A DNA stretch of 64,000 nucleotides from Pedinophyceae sp. YPF-701 (taxonomy: Eukaryota; Chlorophyta; Pedinophyceae), in NCBI GenBank assembly GCA_916048055.1, contig CAJZHL010000019.1:496001-560000 (forward strand), in the 5' to 3' direction. Numbering within the stretch: the stretch's first letter is position 1; each line of letters begins with the position of its first letter. Position numbers and translations under genes: made by a program. This document shows, piece after piece, positions 35,963 to 47,432 of this stretch. The notes below the pieces were generated by a model that worked only from the letters and a program-made list of their open reading frames with translations, did not search any database and was not told the DNA's origin.

Positions 35963-37548
35963 TCACGGGCGTCCGCCGAGAGCGGGGCGTTCGAGGAGCC
36001 CCTTCAACGTGACGGCCTTCTTGGGGACCACCTCCCCGTCCGCGTTCACCATCAGGTCGGGCCTGTGCTCCTCCACCGTGCCGTCCCTGCGGACGTCGGG
36101 CGATCGCGCCACGCGCGAGATCGGGACGCGTATCTCCGCGCGAGAGCTGCGTGCGCGTGTTGACGGGGGCGCCAGCCACGGGCGCGGGGGACTCGCACTT
36201 GTACGCGTGTCGGTAGAAGCAGCTGGACCCGAACGGGCAGGTTCCTTGTCCGAAGGCGAAGTTCCGGCAGTCTTTGGTTCCCAAGTAGTCCTTGTATCCT
36301 TGAATGACCTCGGCCTTGTCCTGCGGCGTCTTCGGCCACGTCTTGCTCGGGGTCACGAAGTGCGTCACCACGCGACAGAGCGGACACGTCCGGATCGCGT
36401 CCTTGATGTCGATCCCGGCGTCCGTCTTGGCCCGCCACGCTCGAATGCACTGCAACGAAGACAGAGAACAACCACGACCGAGAACACGTCGCAACGCGCA
36501 GCCACGCGCGATTTCCGGCACAGGGCGACGCGCGCAGGCGCACGGCGCGCACCTTGAGGCAGAAGGGGTGCTCGCAGGCCAGGAGCCCGAACATGCGCTC
36601 CGACGGCCGCGGCTTCTCCACGACGGTCTCAAAGCAGATGTTGCACTCCACGTCCTTCGACGACTCCACCGCCTCCTGCCGCCGCTGCCGCGCCTCGCAC
36701 TCCGCGAGGTGCTGGCGGTCCATCGCGGGCGCGGCCGCCGGGTCCCGCACCGCCACGTCCCCGCCACGCGACCGCCACTGCCCACACCACGGGCACTTGG
36801 CGCCGTGGATCCTCGGACACGCGTCGCCGTCCTCGCACGCGCCGTCGAAGCAGTACCGCATGCAGAGCTCCGCGTCGCCTCCTGCCCCCGCCTGCCGCTG
36901 CGCCCACGCCCCGGATGGCGCGGACGGGGGTTCGCCGGCAGCGCGCGGGTCCGTTTCGCCCCAGCCGCCGCCCTCGTCGTCGTCGTGGATGACCCAGCCG
37001 TCGACGCGTCGGGACATCGCCGTCGCGGCGTCTTGCCCGCTCGACGCGGCCGGCTGCGCCGCGCCTGGTTGCCTGGGCGCTTGCGGCGGGCGAGGCGCTC
37101 GAGCGGCCGCGCCCGGCGCTTCAGAGGGAGCGTCTCGTGCGAGGAGTCCGACCTCGGCGCGGACGCGATCCGAGGCGGACGCTCCCGGGCCCGCGGAGGG
37201 GCCGGCGCTGGGGGTTGCGGCCTCGTTGGCCTGCCGAAGCTTCTCGGGCTTGACGTGATCGAACTTGCATTTGTTGCCGTATGCGCAGTTGCCCTGCGAG
37301 GATGCGGGAGCGGGCGATGGCCGTCTCGCGGGCTCGTTGCGCGAGGCGCCGGCGCGCGCACTTTTCCCGCCTGGACGATCGGGGGCCGTGGGAGGTCTCG
37401 CCTGCAGGAAGAACTTGCACACCGTGCTGGTCTCGTACTTCTTGTCGTGGCTGAACTTGCACTTGCTCCCATACTGGCAATATCCTGCGAGGTAGTACCG
37501 GCAGAGCGTCTCGCCCGCCGGCTTGAGAGGCTGGTGGTGCCGCCCCAT
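35963..37548 (-). CDS. MKRN: Makorin-type RING and CCCH zinc finger E3 ligase
   Basis: Predicted RNA-binding ubiquitin ligase of 440 residues in four exons: 37548-37402, 37293-36553, 36449-36199 and 36146-35963. The N-terminus has two CCCH fingers (CRYYLAGYCQYGSKCKFSH, then CKFFLQ joined by splicing to GNCAYGNKCKFDH). A third finger (CFDGACEDGDACPRIH) runs into a makorin-type Cys-His segment (CPWCGQW and HLAEC). The RING finger follows (CNICFETVVEKPRPSER, CEHPFCLK joined to CIRAWR, CPLCR). The last CCCH is CRNFAFGQGTCPFGSSCFYRH. Intron 1 (37401-37294, 108 bases) uses a GC donor; removal restores exact C-x7-C-x5-C-x3-H spacing. The last exon junction is less certain, because an unspliced frame is also open. 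Finger order matches makorins of animals and plants. Confidence 0.92.
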
Positions 37549-39557
37549 CGCGCGCGGGCGCAGCGGGCGCCGAACGCCGGCAGCTCGACGCGACCGTAGC
37601 AGTCGCTGCGGATATCGCCGCGCGCGCCGTCAAGGCCTGGCTGGCGCGAAACGGGGCACTGCGCTGCTGAGCTCGGGGGTGCCGCTCTCGCGCGGAGCAG
37701 GCGACGAAGCGTCGATGTTTCTCAACCGAGAGCGCAATGAGTGCACGAAGGGCCGGTCCCTGCGGCGTGTCGGCGCGCGGGACTTCTGGGGACGGCGTCC
37801 AGCTGCCACGTCAGTTCAGATTGCTACCTGTCACGTGGCCCAGCCCACGCACGCGCTGGACTCGCGCGTCCCGGCCCGAACCTACCCGGAGGAGACGCTG
37901 CACGCGACGCGCGTCGCAGGATCGCCGGCGCGGGGCCCACACCTGACGACGGTGTGTCGCGCGCCGCGGGGCGTTCGCCCGCTCGGCCACGCGCGCGATG
38001 GCGAGCGAGGCTGCGCCGGGCAGCGCCGCACGGTGTCGCATGCGCGTCCGGTGCCGAACGGCCACCGAACACACGCCGGCGCACCGATGCGAGACACGTG
38101 CAAAGCACATCACATCTGTCTCGCCCGTGTGCGGGGCCGCCACCGGGCGGACGGCGCCGCGATGGAGCTCGCTGCCCGCGCGGGATCCGGCCGTAGCGCG
38201 CGCGCGCTGCAGGCCGGGCGGGAGGCTGTCCTGGGCCCGGGACGCGGTCGCTGCCCGCTGTAACGGTTTTCCAGCTTCCAGCGGCAATCCTTCGCGCTGC
38301 CGGATCCCTCGCCGGATGGTGCGGCACTATTCGGATGATTCAGTCCAGTGTGCGCCCGAAACGGCGCACCGGACGGAATCGGATCCAGCATGCGGCACGC
38401 CACGCCAGTTGCACTTTTGAGGTCAACTACCCCGCAGGAGCGAAGGCGGCGTGCGGGCTCGAGAGGGCGTCGCTGGCCCGCTGCCCGCCACTTACCGATT
38501 CCACACAATCAACCTGAACGAAGGGATTGTACAGAAAGCGTTGCCCGTACCTCGACACCCGACAGGGGCGCGGTTCGGTTTGCTCGTTGCTGAAGCGCAC
38601 CTAGCGCGCTCGCCACGGTGGCCACCGTCTCCACGTGCGCCGCGGCAGCGAAACGGAAGCCTGAGACGCAGCACGGCTCAGCCAATTTGGCAGCCGGCCG
38701 TCGGAACGCGGCAGGACGAAGCCCATTGGGGCGAAGCGACGCTCCCACGGCGCTTCCAACATGCGTCTACATGGCGTGGTGAAACACTGACGCAGATGTT
38801 CTCGGAAATGAAGGTGCGCCGCCCTCACCAGCGCCCCCGCTCGCCTCCCGAGGCGCGGACGGGCAACCGCAGTGCGCTTTACGGCCACAGGCCCGCCGGG
38901 CCGCGCCGCCGCGGCGCGACCGCGCGCTCCGTGCCCCATTTCACTGTTCAAAGGCGCCCGTGCCCTCGCACCACGCTCGTACGGGCCGGCCAGCGCGGAT
39001 CCGGAGCACGTTCGTTGCGCCTCGCGGCGTCGCCGCCGCGCACTGCTGCGCCAGCGCCCGCGCGACACGCGACAGAGTGCATGGCTTTTCTGCTCTCCGC
39101 GAGTGCGGAGCGCGATTCCGGCGAGCCCCTCGTGCGTTGACTGCCGTTTGCACAGGCTGCTGTTCCCGCCCCCGCGCCCCGCGCCCGCGACGCCCGCGCC
39201 AGGGAGGCCGCGCGCAGCGTAGTTCTCCCCTCTCCGGTCCCGCGGGCGCTTCGAGCCGGCCGCCAGCGCCCGCAGCGCCCGCGGCGCGCCCGCAAGGCAC
39301 TTTGGTGGGCTGGCGCAGGATGTTTCGCGCCGGTCGCGCCCCCGGCCGACGGGGGGGCCGCGCGATGCGCGCGTGCGGACTGCTAGGCCGGCGCCGTACA
39401 CCACGCTGCGGCTTTCCACGGTACACGCCGCTCGCACGGCTCAAAACTCTGAGCACGCGGTCGTTGTGGCCTTGGCGGCGCCCCACACGGCCGCGACGCC
39501 GGGCCACCGGGCGCGCTGCGCGACAGAACCCGCAAAGTTCCCGGCCGGCGCGCTCGC
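37549..39557. promoter_or_regulatory. Divergent spacer between makorin and Q-rich genes
   Basis: Two kilobases between start codons pointing apart, so two promoters are expected. Open frames of up to 280 codons exist on both strands but are Arg/Ala-rich composition shadows without domains. The right 700 bases are particularly C-rich on the plus strand. No RNA gene was recognised. Confidence 0.4.
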
Positions 39558-41725
39558 ATGCGCTACCGCGCGCGCACCGGGCCTCCCGCGGCGTGCACCT
39601 CGCCCACCTTGTTGCTGCCCACGCGCCCGGCCCGCCACGCCCGGCGCGAGCCCCGCACGCGCACCGACCCCGCGCCCCCCACCGCCCGTGATCCGCAGGA
39701 TGGCCCGCCGGGCGCGGCGGGCCCACCCCCGGCCGTCACGGCGTGCCGGCGGTGCGACGCGCAGCTGGCCACCCCCTGGCAGATAGGCGACGAGCACGAC
39801 GGCCTGTGCGCCCGCTGCGCGAACCTGGCGCCGGGCCAGCCGTCCCTGATCATCAGGGACGCGGCCCCCGTCTCCAACCCGGTCATGCCGACCCCGCAGG
39901 AGCCCGGGCGCCCCGCCGGGTCCAATCCAGGCTCCGGCAGCCCGCCTCTCCCCGGTGCGCCGCCGCCCCCGCCGCCGCGCCCCGCCCCGCGACGCGCGCC
40001 CCGCCCGCCCCACTTCCCCGCCGCCAGCTCGGTCCGCTCGCGCGCCCGCAGCGCCCGCGGACGCCGCCCCGCGGCGCCAAACTGTCCCTGCCCAGCTGCC
40101 ACTCAAACCCAGCTGCAGCTGTCCGGGCGCGACACGGCCTCGCGCTGGCGCCGAACGCGACCCCACCGCCCCCCTCGCGCCGCAGACTCGTTTCAGGGAG
40201 CACGGGCGCCCTTCGGCACCGCGCAGGCCGCGCGCCGCAGCGCCGACGAGCACGGGGCACGGGTGGGCCGCGGCGCACACGGCCACGTGCAGGGCGGCGC
40301 GATGCAGATGTACCCGGAGGTGCCCCCGCACGTGGTCAACATGGCGCGGAGCTTCGGGGGCCTCTCGCACCAGCACCTCCTGGGCCCGGGCCCGCTGCCC
40401 AGCGCCTCGGGCATGCAGTGGCTGATGGAGCAGATGTCGCGGCCGCCCGCGACGCCGGCCGTGCGGCCGCCCGAGGAGAAGGCGGCGCCGCCCGCGACGC
40501 GCATGCTGACGCGGAGCCACGGGCAGGCGCGGGCGGCGCGGGCTGCTGCGGCGGGCGAGGAGGAGGCGCGGGGGGCGGGCGGGATGATGTGGACCGCGCA
40601 CGGGCCCCGCGCGGAGCGGCCCGGGCACGGCGCGGCGTCCTGGGGCGCGGCGCTGCTGAGGCGGCCGATCTCGCGGCAGGGCGCGGTGGCGTACAGCGAC
40701 CGCGAGTCGGCGGGCAACGCGGGCGCCGTGCAGGACGACCCGGGCTCGGTGCTCGCGATGGACGAGGACGAGGGCGCGGGGGCCGGGCTCGGGCGCGACG
40801 CCGCGGCCCCGGCGGGCGGCGTGCTCGACGACGCGGACGACGCGGCCAACGGCGACAACGACCGCGCCAACTGGCTCGCCAGCTCCCTCGACGCAGACCT
40901 CAACGCCGTCATGACGCCCGAGGGCATCGAGCGCATGTTCGCGGACGCGGAGGTCGAGGACGAGCACTGGCTCGACCGCATCGAGGACGTGCTCGCCGAC
41001 GCCGCGCCCACGCCGCCGCTCCCCGGCGCGGCCGAGCAGGGCGCGGGCGACGTGCTCGAGGCGCCGCCCGGGATGGTCGCGGCCGCGTGCGCGGCGCCGG
41101 GCGCGCTGTGCACGTCCGAGGACGGCCCGCGCTCGCCCGCGTCGCCGCTGCCGCGGCCCGACGTGGGCGGTGCCACGGCGCCGCCGTTCTCGTCCCCCGA
41201 GGACCCGGGCATCGAGATGACGCCGCAGATGCGCGACATGGTCCAGCAGCAGCAGCTGGAGCTGCAGGAGCAGCTCGCGCACCTGCAGTCGCTGCCCCCC
41301 CAGAAGCAGGACGACCTCCTGCGGTCGAGCGGGATGGGCCCGGCGCAGATCGAGCAGCTCCTGCGGCTCGCGCGCGGCGGCGCGCCGCCCGCGGAGCTGC
41401 TGATGCTCTCGCTGAATTGCCACCGGCCCCCGCCGATGGCCCCGCAGCAAGCGCAGGCCGCGCAGATGCAGGCGCAGGCACAAGCCCAGGCGCAGGCGCA
41501 GGCGCAGTTCCAGCAGAGGGAGCTGCAGCACCGCGTGCAGCAGCTGGCGGCGATGGCGGCGATGGCGGGGCGGCTGCCGCCGGGGACGGTGGAGCAGCTC
41601 ACTGGCAACCAGCTCCCCCCGGCGTTCTGCGACCTCCTGCGGCTCGGGTTCGCGGCGGGCGCCATGAGCAGCAACATCGGCGGCCCCATGCCGCAGCGGG
41701 CTGGCGCGGCGCCGCAGCAGCCGTG

Positions 41726-41757
<32 letters not shown>

Positions 41758-43262
41758 AGCAGCAGCAACAACAGCGCGGTGCATGGGGCGGGCCGGCGGG
41801 GATGCCGCAGGGCGCGTTCCCGCGCGGGAACCCGGGCTTCGGGATGCGCCAGATGCCCGCCGCGTTCCCCATGCAGCGCCCGGTGCGCTCCCTTCTCCAG
41901 ACCCTGGCCCTGGCCGGCGGCGGCGGGGTGCTGCCGGGCATGATGCGGCCCGTCGCGCCGCAGCGCGCGGCCGGCCAGCCGGGGCCGACCTCGCCCCAGC
42001 CCATGCACCCGTGGTGGCTGCCCGGCGGACTCCCCCCCGCGGTGCCCAAGACGGTCCAGGCGGCCCTGATGGGCCCGGTGAAGGACCGCCGCCGCCGCGG
42101 GCCCGCGTGGGTGGCCGGGGCCAGCACGCCCGCCACGACAACGACGACCTCGGGCGGGGCGCCCTCGCGTGGCCCGAGGTCGCCGACGCGCGCGCAGGGC
42201 CCGCCGGCGTCCCCCGGGAGCGGCATGGCGCTGACGCAGCAGCACGCCGCGCAGCCGCCGGCGCCGATGCAGGCGCGGCCGGGAGCGGTCCCGGCGCCGC
42301 AGCAGGCGCTGCCCGGGAGCCACTCGGTGGGCAGCGCGCGGACGGGCGCGCTGGCGGTGCACGTCGAGCACGGCGGTCCTGCGGGGCGCGGCACGGCGTC
42401 GTGTCAGGCGCGGCTGTGCGCGTCGGGCTCGCAGCACATGGCGGCGGTGCCCGAGCGCTGCGCCGTGTCGGACGCCGACGCCGCGGCCCTGCGGAACGAC
42501 ACCGGGACGCTCCCGCCGCTGGCGCCGCTCCCGCCGCTGCCGCTGCCGCTCCCCGCGACGCGCGCGCGCGGCCCGACGACGTCCGCGCTCCCTACAGCGG
42601 ACGCGCACACCATGACCGCGGGCGACCCCGCCGGGGGCCTCATGGACTCCATCCCCGGCAACCCGACCGGCGGGGATGGCGGCGCGGTGCTGCGCGACGA
42701 CGACGAGCGCGAGGAGGTCGACGGCGCCCCGCGCGCCGCCGTGGGCCGCGCGCGCCGCGGGCTGCGCGTGGTGGTGGACTCCGGCGGGGGCATCTCCCCG
42801 CCTGGGTCGTCCGGCGACGAGGAGAAGAAGACCTCTCCGGACGAGCAGGGCCGCCCGACGGCCCCGACGCGGCCGGACTCGGCCACGATCGATCGCTCGA
42901 TGGGGCAGGACTCGGATATGAGGCCCCTGGGCGGGTCCCTGGCCTTCCAGATGATGCACGGGCTCGCGAAGTCGCTCGAGAGGGCCACGGCGTACCACCA
43001 CGAGGCCAAGGGCGTGCTCGGGTCCGGGCACGGCGAGGCGATGATCGACGCGGACCCGCAGGATCGCCCGACGGCGCGCCTCACGGACGTGCGCGTCCTC
43101 GAGGGGTCCCGCGCGCTCGACGTGCCCATGGGCGGCGGGGCAGAGCACGTGCTCCCGCAGCGCCGGGTGTTCAGCGCGCTGGGCGGGTCCGACAATGAGG
43201 GGCCGCCGCGCAAGGTCGGGCGCCCCTCGCGGCGCGTGAACAGCGACATGCCGGGCGACTAG
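39558..43262 (+). CDS. Large Q-rich protein with GATA-like zinc finger
   Basis: Open frame of 1,234 residues from ATG to TAG. Near residue 65 is CRRCDAQLATPWQIGD followed by EHDGLCARC, a C-x2-C-x17-C-x2-C zinc knuckle. The spacing and the Trp eight residues after the second Cys match GATA-type fingers, so this may be a transcription regulator. The middle has acidic helices (EGIERMFADAEVEDEHWL) and a long Gln/Ala coiled segment (MVQQQQLELQEQLAHLQ, QAQAQAQAQAQFQQ), then 16 consecutive Gln. The C-terminus is low complexity and ends with a basic KVGRPSRR patch like an AT-hook. A Pro/Arg-rich stretch at about 39950-40290 may be an intron (possible GGTGCG donor and TTTCAG or GTGCAG acceptor). The antisense frame is open by composition only. 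No homologue is recognised over the full length. Confidence 0.65.
41727..41774 (+). repeat. CAG/CAA repeat coding for 16 glutamines
   Basis: Sixteen consecutive CAG or CAA codons in frame with the Q-rich protein. CAA interruptions recur after blocks of CAG, which usually slows slippage. The length is likely to vary between strains. Confidence 0.95.
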
Positions 43263-43430
43263 GCCGCCGCTGCCGACCGTCGCACACCTTCCTGGCAGCC
43301 GCCGCGACGCAGCGCTGCGGAACAGCATTTAACCACTTGCCTGACGTTTCTTGCACTACTTCCTGCGTCGTCCTCGCGACGCACATCTGGCAGTGGATTT
43401 GTTTCATTAAGTGGCATCTAGCAGTAGGAA

Positions 43431-43500
43431 CCCCCCCCTTCCCCTTTCCCCTCCTCTCCCCTCTCCTTCTCCTCTGACCCCTCCCCCGCCCCCTCCTTCC
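43431..43500 (+). repeat. Polypyrimidine tract
   Basis: About 70 bases of almost pure C and T, interrupted by one GA and one G. It lies about 170 bases after the stop of the Q-rich gene. Such tracts can form H-DNA or help 3' end formation; no function is shown. Confidence 0.85.
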
Positions 43501-44226
43501 GCGCACGACTCTCTCACTCGCCCCGGAGCTGCTCGCTGGTCAGTCGCCCCAGCTCCACCACAGCGACGCGAGTTTGACTGTGCCCCTACGACTACCTCCG
43601 TCGGCCCCAACCGCCGACAGCCAGCCACGGCCGCCAACTGCTGCTTGTGCGCACCGGCAACCTTCGCCGACTTGTATCCGCAACGTCGCTGTGCACCTCG
43701 GGGCAACCCCCCCCCCCCCGATGCTTCGTAACCCTCACCGGCCCACGACATCCGCTCTTCCGAGCACGCGCACGCCTCCCACGGTCCACGTCACCGTCTC
43801 CCCCCCTTGTTACAGCCTCCACACGCTTATATGTTCCAATCGAAGCCCCCTGCCGACCCCGCCCGACCCCCCGACGCTCACGCCCCTCGCCCGGCGACAC
43901 GATTCCACGCCGTATCTAGGCCCTCGCGAAGCCTGTTCCCCCTTCCACCCGCTCGCGCGAAGGTCTTCCGCCTGGCTGCACGTCCTGGCGGACGCGGACC
44001 GCGACGGTGCGCTATTGCCGCCCCTTCTGAGTCCCACCACGCGACACGAGCTCCAATCGAGCCCCCTGGACCTTGTTGCGCTAATACTGCTCGCGAGGGC
44101 GTCGTTGGCAGCTGCAACGAGCCCTCTCTGAGGAATAACAACCAACTCGTGCATATCTCCCAAACATGGTTGCCAACGTCGCGAAGAGCTCCCACCCCCC
44201 CTCATCCTGCCCCCTTCCCCCACCCC

Positions 44227-44292
44227 GCCCCGCGACTCTGCGAGGAGTCAGTCCGCTCCGTGCCCCGCGACTCTGCGAGGAGTCCGCTCCGT
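44227..44292. repeat. Two-copy tandem repeat
   Basis: The unit GCCCCGCGACTCTGCGAGGA followed by GTCCGCTCCGT occurs twice in a row. The first copy has a 4-base AGTC insertion. Each unit contains a short inverted repeat (GACTC...GAGTC). Confidence 0.85.
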
Positions 44293-44945
44293 ACCCGATG
44301 GGCCGCGCGGGGGCGACAACCCCCCCGTCTTCTCTTGCAGTGGTGAACCAACCGAACGCTTTGCAGCACTCACGCCGAGCCGGGCCAGGCCCCCCCCCCT
44401 CCCCACCGGGTGACGCGTGTTTCGATCTAGGATGCGGCGACCTGTATATGCGCGCGAAATCTGCCGAGGCGGATTTGGCACATCAATCACCAAGGAAACC
44501 TGTCCATGCACTTCCACGAGCTCTGTGGAGGGCACGCACAGTGGCCGCGTTTCCACCGCAGGTCCCACGACCGCCCGCAGGGTGCTTGCCGCCGTGCACC
44601 GACGCGTTCATATTCAAGCGCAGTTGATGCGAACGCGCGGTGTTCCGTGGCGCCCTGTGATCCATCATAAACAACTTGCCAACGTCGCAGCGTGCTCTAC
44701 GGCGTCAACGTCGGTCGCTCAAGCGTCCTCGCGGTGAGCGAAGGAATTACTACTTTGTGAGGGTGCTTGTAGGAATTACCAAACATCGCCCGAGCGTGGG
44801 CGGTGATCAAACTTCGGACGCTGCCCCGGCGACCGCCGTTCGTCCGCACCGCACAAGAACAACTGACACGCTTCGTCGTGGTAGTTGATTACAGCTTGTA
44901 GGTCAGCGAAGAACTACAGCGCGGGTGCTCAGCGATAATGTCTTT

Positions 44946-47432
44946 TCAATGGTACATGTTGCTCTCAACTTTTGGGGCGGCCAAAAAGTCGTCCTCCGCC
45001 TCGGGGATGTCCTGAACGTAACGGCCATTGCGGAACCTCTGGTGCCTGTGGGCTCCGCCGCTCCAGAGGCCGTACACGTCCACGACGCCCCTGGGCAGCT
45101 TCTTGTACCACTCCCCAACCAGCAGCACACACTCGAACGCGCTGACTTTTCGCAGCGCACGCATCTGCTCCGGCACGTACTTGACGTTCGAGTGGCTGAT
45201 GTTGAGCATCGTCACGCGCCCGCACGACGCCTCGTCGATGTACTTTTTCTCGAGGTTGCACCCGCGCAGGTCCAGGGTCTCCAGCTTCGGACACCTCCTG
45301 ATGCGCCGGACGCGAGCGTACGCAACGCACAGTCGACGCAGCTCCTGGGAAGAGCTGGCGTCGATGAACCTCGTGTCCAGATCCGAACACCCCCGCAGCG
45401 ACAGTTCCCGCAGTGCCTTGAAACCGGACGGGATCATGCTGACGCTGCTGTTGTTCGCGCGTAGGTGCCGCACCGCGGCTCTGCTGCTGTTGTCGATCCA
45501 GTCGAGGTCGAGGTAGTGGCACCGCGCCACGTCGAGGTTCTCCAGAGCCTTCAGCCCGGACGGGATGCGCTTGATCCTGCTCGCCTTCGCGTTGATCGTC
45601 CGAACCTTCGCTCGGCTGCTCGCGTCGATCCAGTCGTAGTCTTCGAGCTCTTTGCAGTGCGCGAGCTCCACTTCTTCCAGTGACGTCAGCCCGGCAGGCA
45701 CCCGCTTGATGTTGCTGTCCGAGGCTGCCAACTTGCGCAGCTTCCGCCTGCAGCTCTCGGTGAGCGACGCGTCCCAGTCGTCGTACAGGCACGTGCAGTC
45801 GGAGATGATGAGCTCCTCCAGCGCTACCAAGCCGGCCGGTAGGTGCAGGATGTCCGTCCCACCGACGTCCAACTTGCGCAGCCGGCGCGCAGCGCTCTCA
45901 TGAAGCCAGCTGGCCGACCACAGATGCACGTCAGCCTCTACGTCCAACCAGAACACGAGCTCCTCCAGGGCGGGAAGAGACCGCAGGACCAAGTCGTGCT
46001 GAACGCCACTCTGGGGGGTGTAGGTGATGTTCAAGGTCTTCAGGCGCTCCGAGGAGCTCGGGGGCAGCCAGTCCTCCGCCAGGCCCGACGCACCGACGGT
46101 GACGCTCAGGTGCTCGAGCTGTGGCATGTCGGGGGGCACAGCACTCATGGCCGGCCCGAAATCTAGCTCGAGCTCCCTCAGCGACGCTCTCGAGCTCTGC
46201 GGCAGCCAGTCTCCCGCGGCATCCGCGAACTCGCACGACGTCAGGCTGAGCTCCTCTAGGGCCGTCAGGTCGGGCGGGAGTCGCGTCAGCTTGGAGTGCC
46301 ACAGCCTCAGCACTCTCAGCGTCGCGCGCGAGTCCGGCGGCAGCCATGCGTGTCCGGTAGCGTTGATCTTGGACAGCGAAAGATCTTCGAGGCGCGCGAG
46401 TCCGGGCGGGACGCTGCGGACCGAGCTGCGGTCGGCCCACAGGACCTTCAGCGTCGCGCGGGACGTAGGGGGCAGCCAAGAACTTCTGGCCAGGTTGTTG
46501 CACCCGACGAGGTCGAGATGTCCAAGCGAGGCCATGTCGCCCGGGACGCGACGGAGGTTGGAGAAGGGTGCGACTAGTCGCTCGACGCCGCCGCGGACCT
46601 CCTTCGGCAGCCACGCGTCGGTCTTCACCCAGGCGTTCGTCCCGGACACAAAGACGTGCCGCAGCCCAGTCATGCCAGCAGTGGCCGGAACGTCTTCGAC
46701 CCCGTCGCCGTCGCCAGGCAGGAACTCCTCGAGCTCGGGAGCCGTCAGGGGCTCGGGAACAACGCAGTCTGGCGATTCGAAGATCCGCAGGTGCCTCGCC
46801 TGCGCGACGGCGACCACGGACGCCTCGCCGTCCGGCGAGTCCCTCGCGCGGCGGAACGTCAGCCACTTCCCGGCTCTCTCGCACCGCCCGAGCCATGCGT
46901 CGGAGACGCACCCTGCGCGATGCACGCGCTCGGCGACCGCCTTCCCGGCCTGCTCGTCGGCGGACCTCCACTTCACGTTGTCCCCGGAGCACTCCAGCAC
47001 GGCCTTCATGAGGCCGGAGGACGTCGCCGCCAGCGCCACGCGGTCTGTTTCGCCCAGCGCGGCAATGATGCTTGCCAGCGGCCCGCCACCGCTCCCGAAA
47101 CACAAGTCTTCGAGCTCGAGCGTGCGAGCTGGACCGCGCCTGCAGTAGGAACCGGCCTGCGGGGTGAGTACCTGCATAGAGACCTCGTGCTGCGAGCACC
47201 GCGCAGTTTTCAGGGGGGTGCTTGCCTCTCTTCCATGGCGCTCGTTCGCGGTTCGGGCTGCCGGTTCCGGTCGGAGAACTTCGCCTTTGTGCTGCAAGCG
47301 CCAAGAAAATGCGTTCTTTTGGCGACCGCAACTGCTCAAGACGTGGTTCCGCCGCGAGGAAACGTACAGACACGCGTTCCCCGCGGTTGCCCCGCAGAAG
47401 CTCGTTTTTCGACAGGTTTCATTGCACCACAT
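44946..47432 (-). CDS. Leucine-rich repeat protein, possibly F-box
   Basis: Single open frame of 828 residues. From about residue 270 it is built of LRRs, arranged as alternating units that repeat every 46-48 residues: a WLPPxSRATLKVL-type unit, then a VPPGLARLEDLSL-type unit. Later copies change to DWIDxSSRAxVR and IPSGLKALExL. Residues about 115-145 (PLASIIAALGETDRVALAAT) look like a weak F-box, which would fit a substrate adaptor for SCF ubiquitin ligases. The first 85 residues lack such character, and a second ATG at 47177 may be the real start. No transmembrane segment or signal peptide is clear. The ligand or target is unknown. Confidence 0.8.
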   Translation of the reverse strand: MWCNETCRKTSFCGATAGNACLYVSSRRNHVLSSCGRQKNAFSWRLQHKGEVLRPEPAARTANERHGREASTPLKTARCSQHEVSMQVLTPQAGSYCRRGPARTLELEDLCFGSGGGPLASIIAALGETDRVALAATSSGLMKAVLECSGDNVKWRSADEQAGKAVAERVHRAGCVSDAWLGRCERAGKWLTFRRARDSPDGEASVVAVAQARHLRIFESPDCVVPEPLTAPELEEFLPGDGDGVEDVPATAGMTGLRHVFVSGTNAWVKTDAWLPKEVRGGVERLVAPFSNLRRVPGDMASLGHLDLVGCNNLARSSWLPPTSRATLKVLWADRSSVRSVPPGLARLEDLSLSKINATGHAWLPPDSRATLRVLRLWHSKLTRLPPDLTALEELSLTSCEFADAAGDWLPQSSRASLRELELDFGPAMSAVPPDMPQLEHLSVTVGASGLAEDWLPPSSSERLKTLNITYTPQSGVQHDLVLRSLPALEELVFWLDVEADVHLWSASWLHESAARRLRKLDVGGTDILHLPAGLVALEELIISDCTCLYDDWDASLTESCRRKLRKLAASDSNIKRVPAGLTSLEEVELAHCKELEDYDWIDASSRAKVRTINAKASRIKRIPSGLKALENLDVARCHYLDLDWIDNSSRAAVRHLRANNSSVSMIPSGFKALRELSLRGCSDLDTRFIDASSSQELRRLCVAYARVRRIRRCPKLETLDLRGCNLEKKYIDEASCGRVTMLNISHSNVKYVPEQMRALRKVSAFECVLLVGEWYKKLPRGVVDVYGLWSGGAHRHQRFRNGRYVQDIPEAEDDFLAAPKVESNMYH

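Larger units (their letters stand above)
43263..44945. other. Convergent spacer after Q-rich and LRR genes
   Basis: This 1.7-kb region between two stop codons holds both 3' ends. It has a polypyrimidine block, a C14 run near 43708-43721, a small tandem repeat near 44227, and a lower G+C right half. Composition and strand bias differ from the coding neighbours. No coding segment or RNA gene is supported. Confidence 0.5.

Noticed and set aside
38601-39437. 278-codon minus-strand frame between makorin and the Q-rich gene
   Set aside because: Arg/Ala-rich with no motif, no supported splice sites and no conserved start context.
39743-43198. A second long plus-strand frame overlapping the Q-rich gene
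   Set aside because: It encodes Arg/Ala/Pro-rich sequence with no motifs, shifted by one frame from the supported protein.
39441-43328. 1,295-codon open frame antisense to the Q-rich gene
   Set aside because: It reads as Arg/Ala/His-rich low complexity without a domain; the opposite strand shows real helices, a zinc knuckle and typical codon use. It is open only because the G+C bias removes stops.
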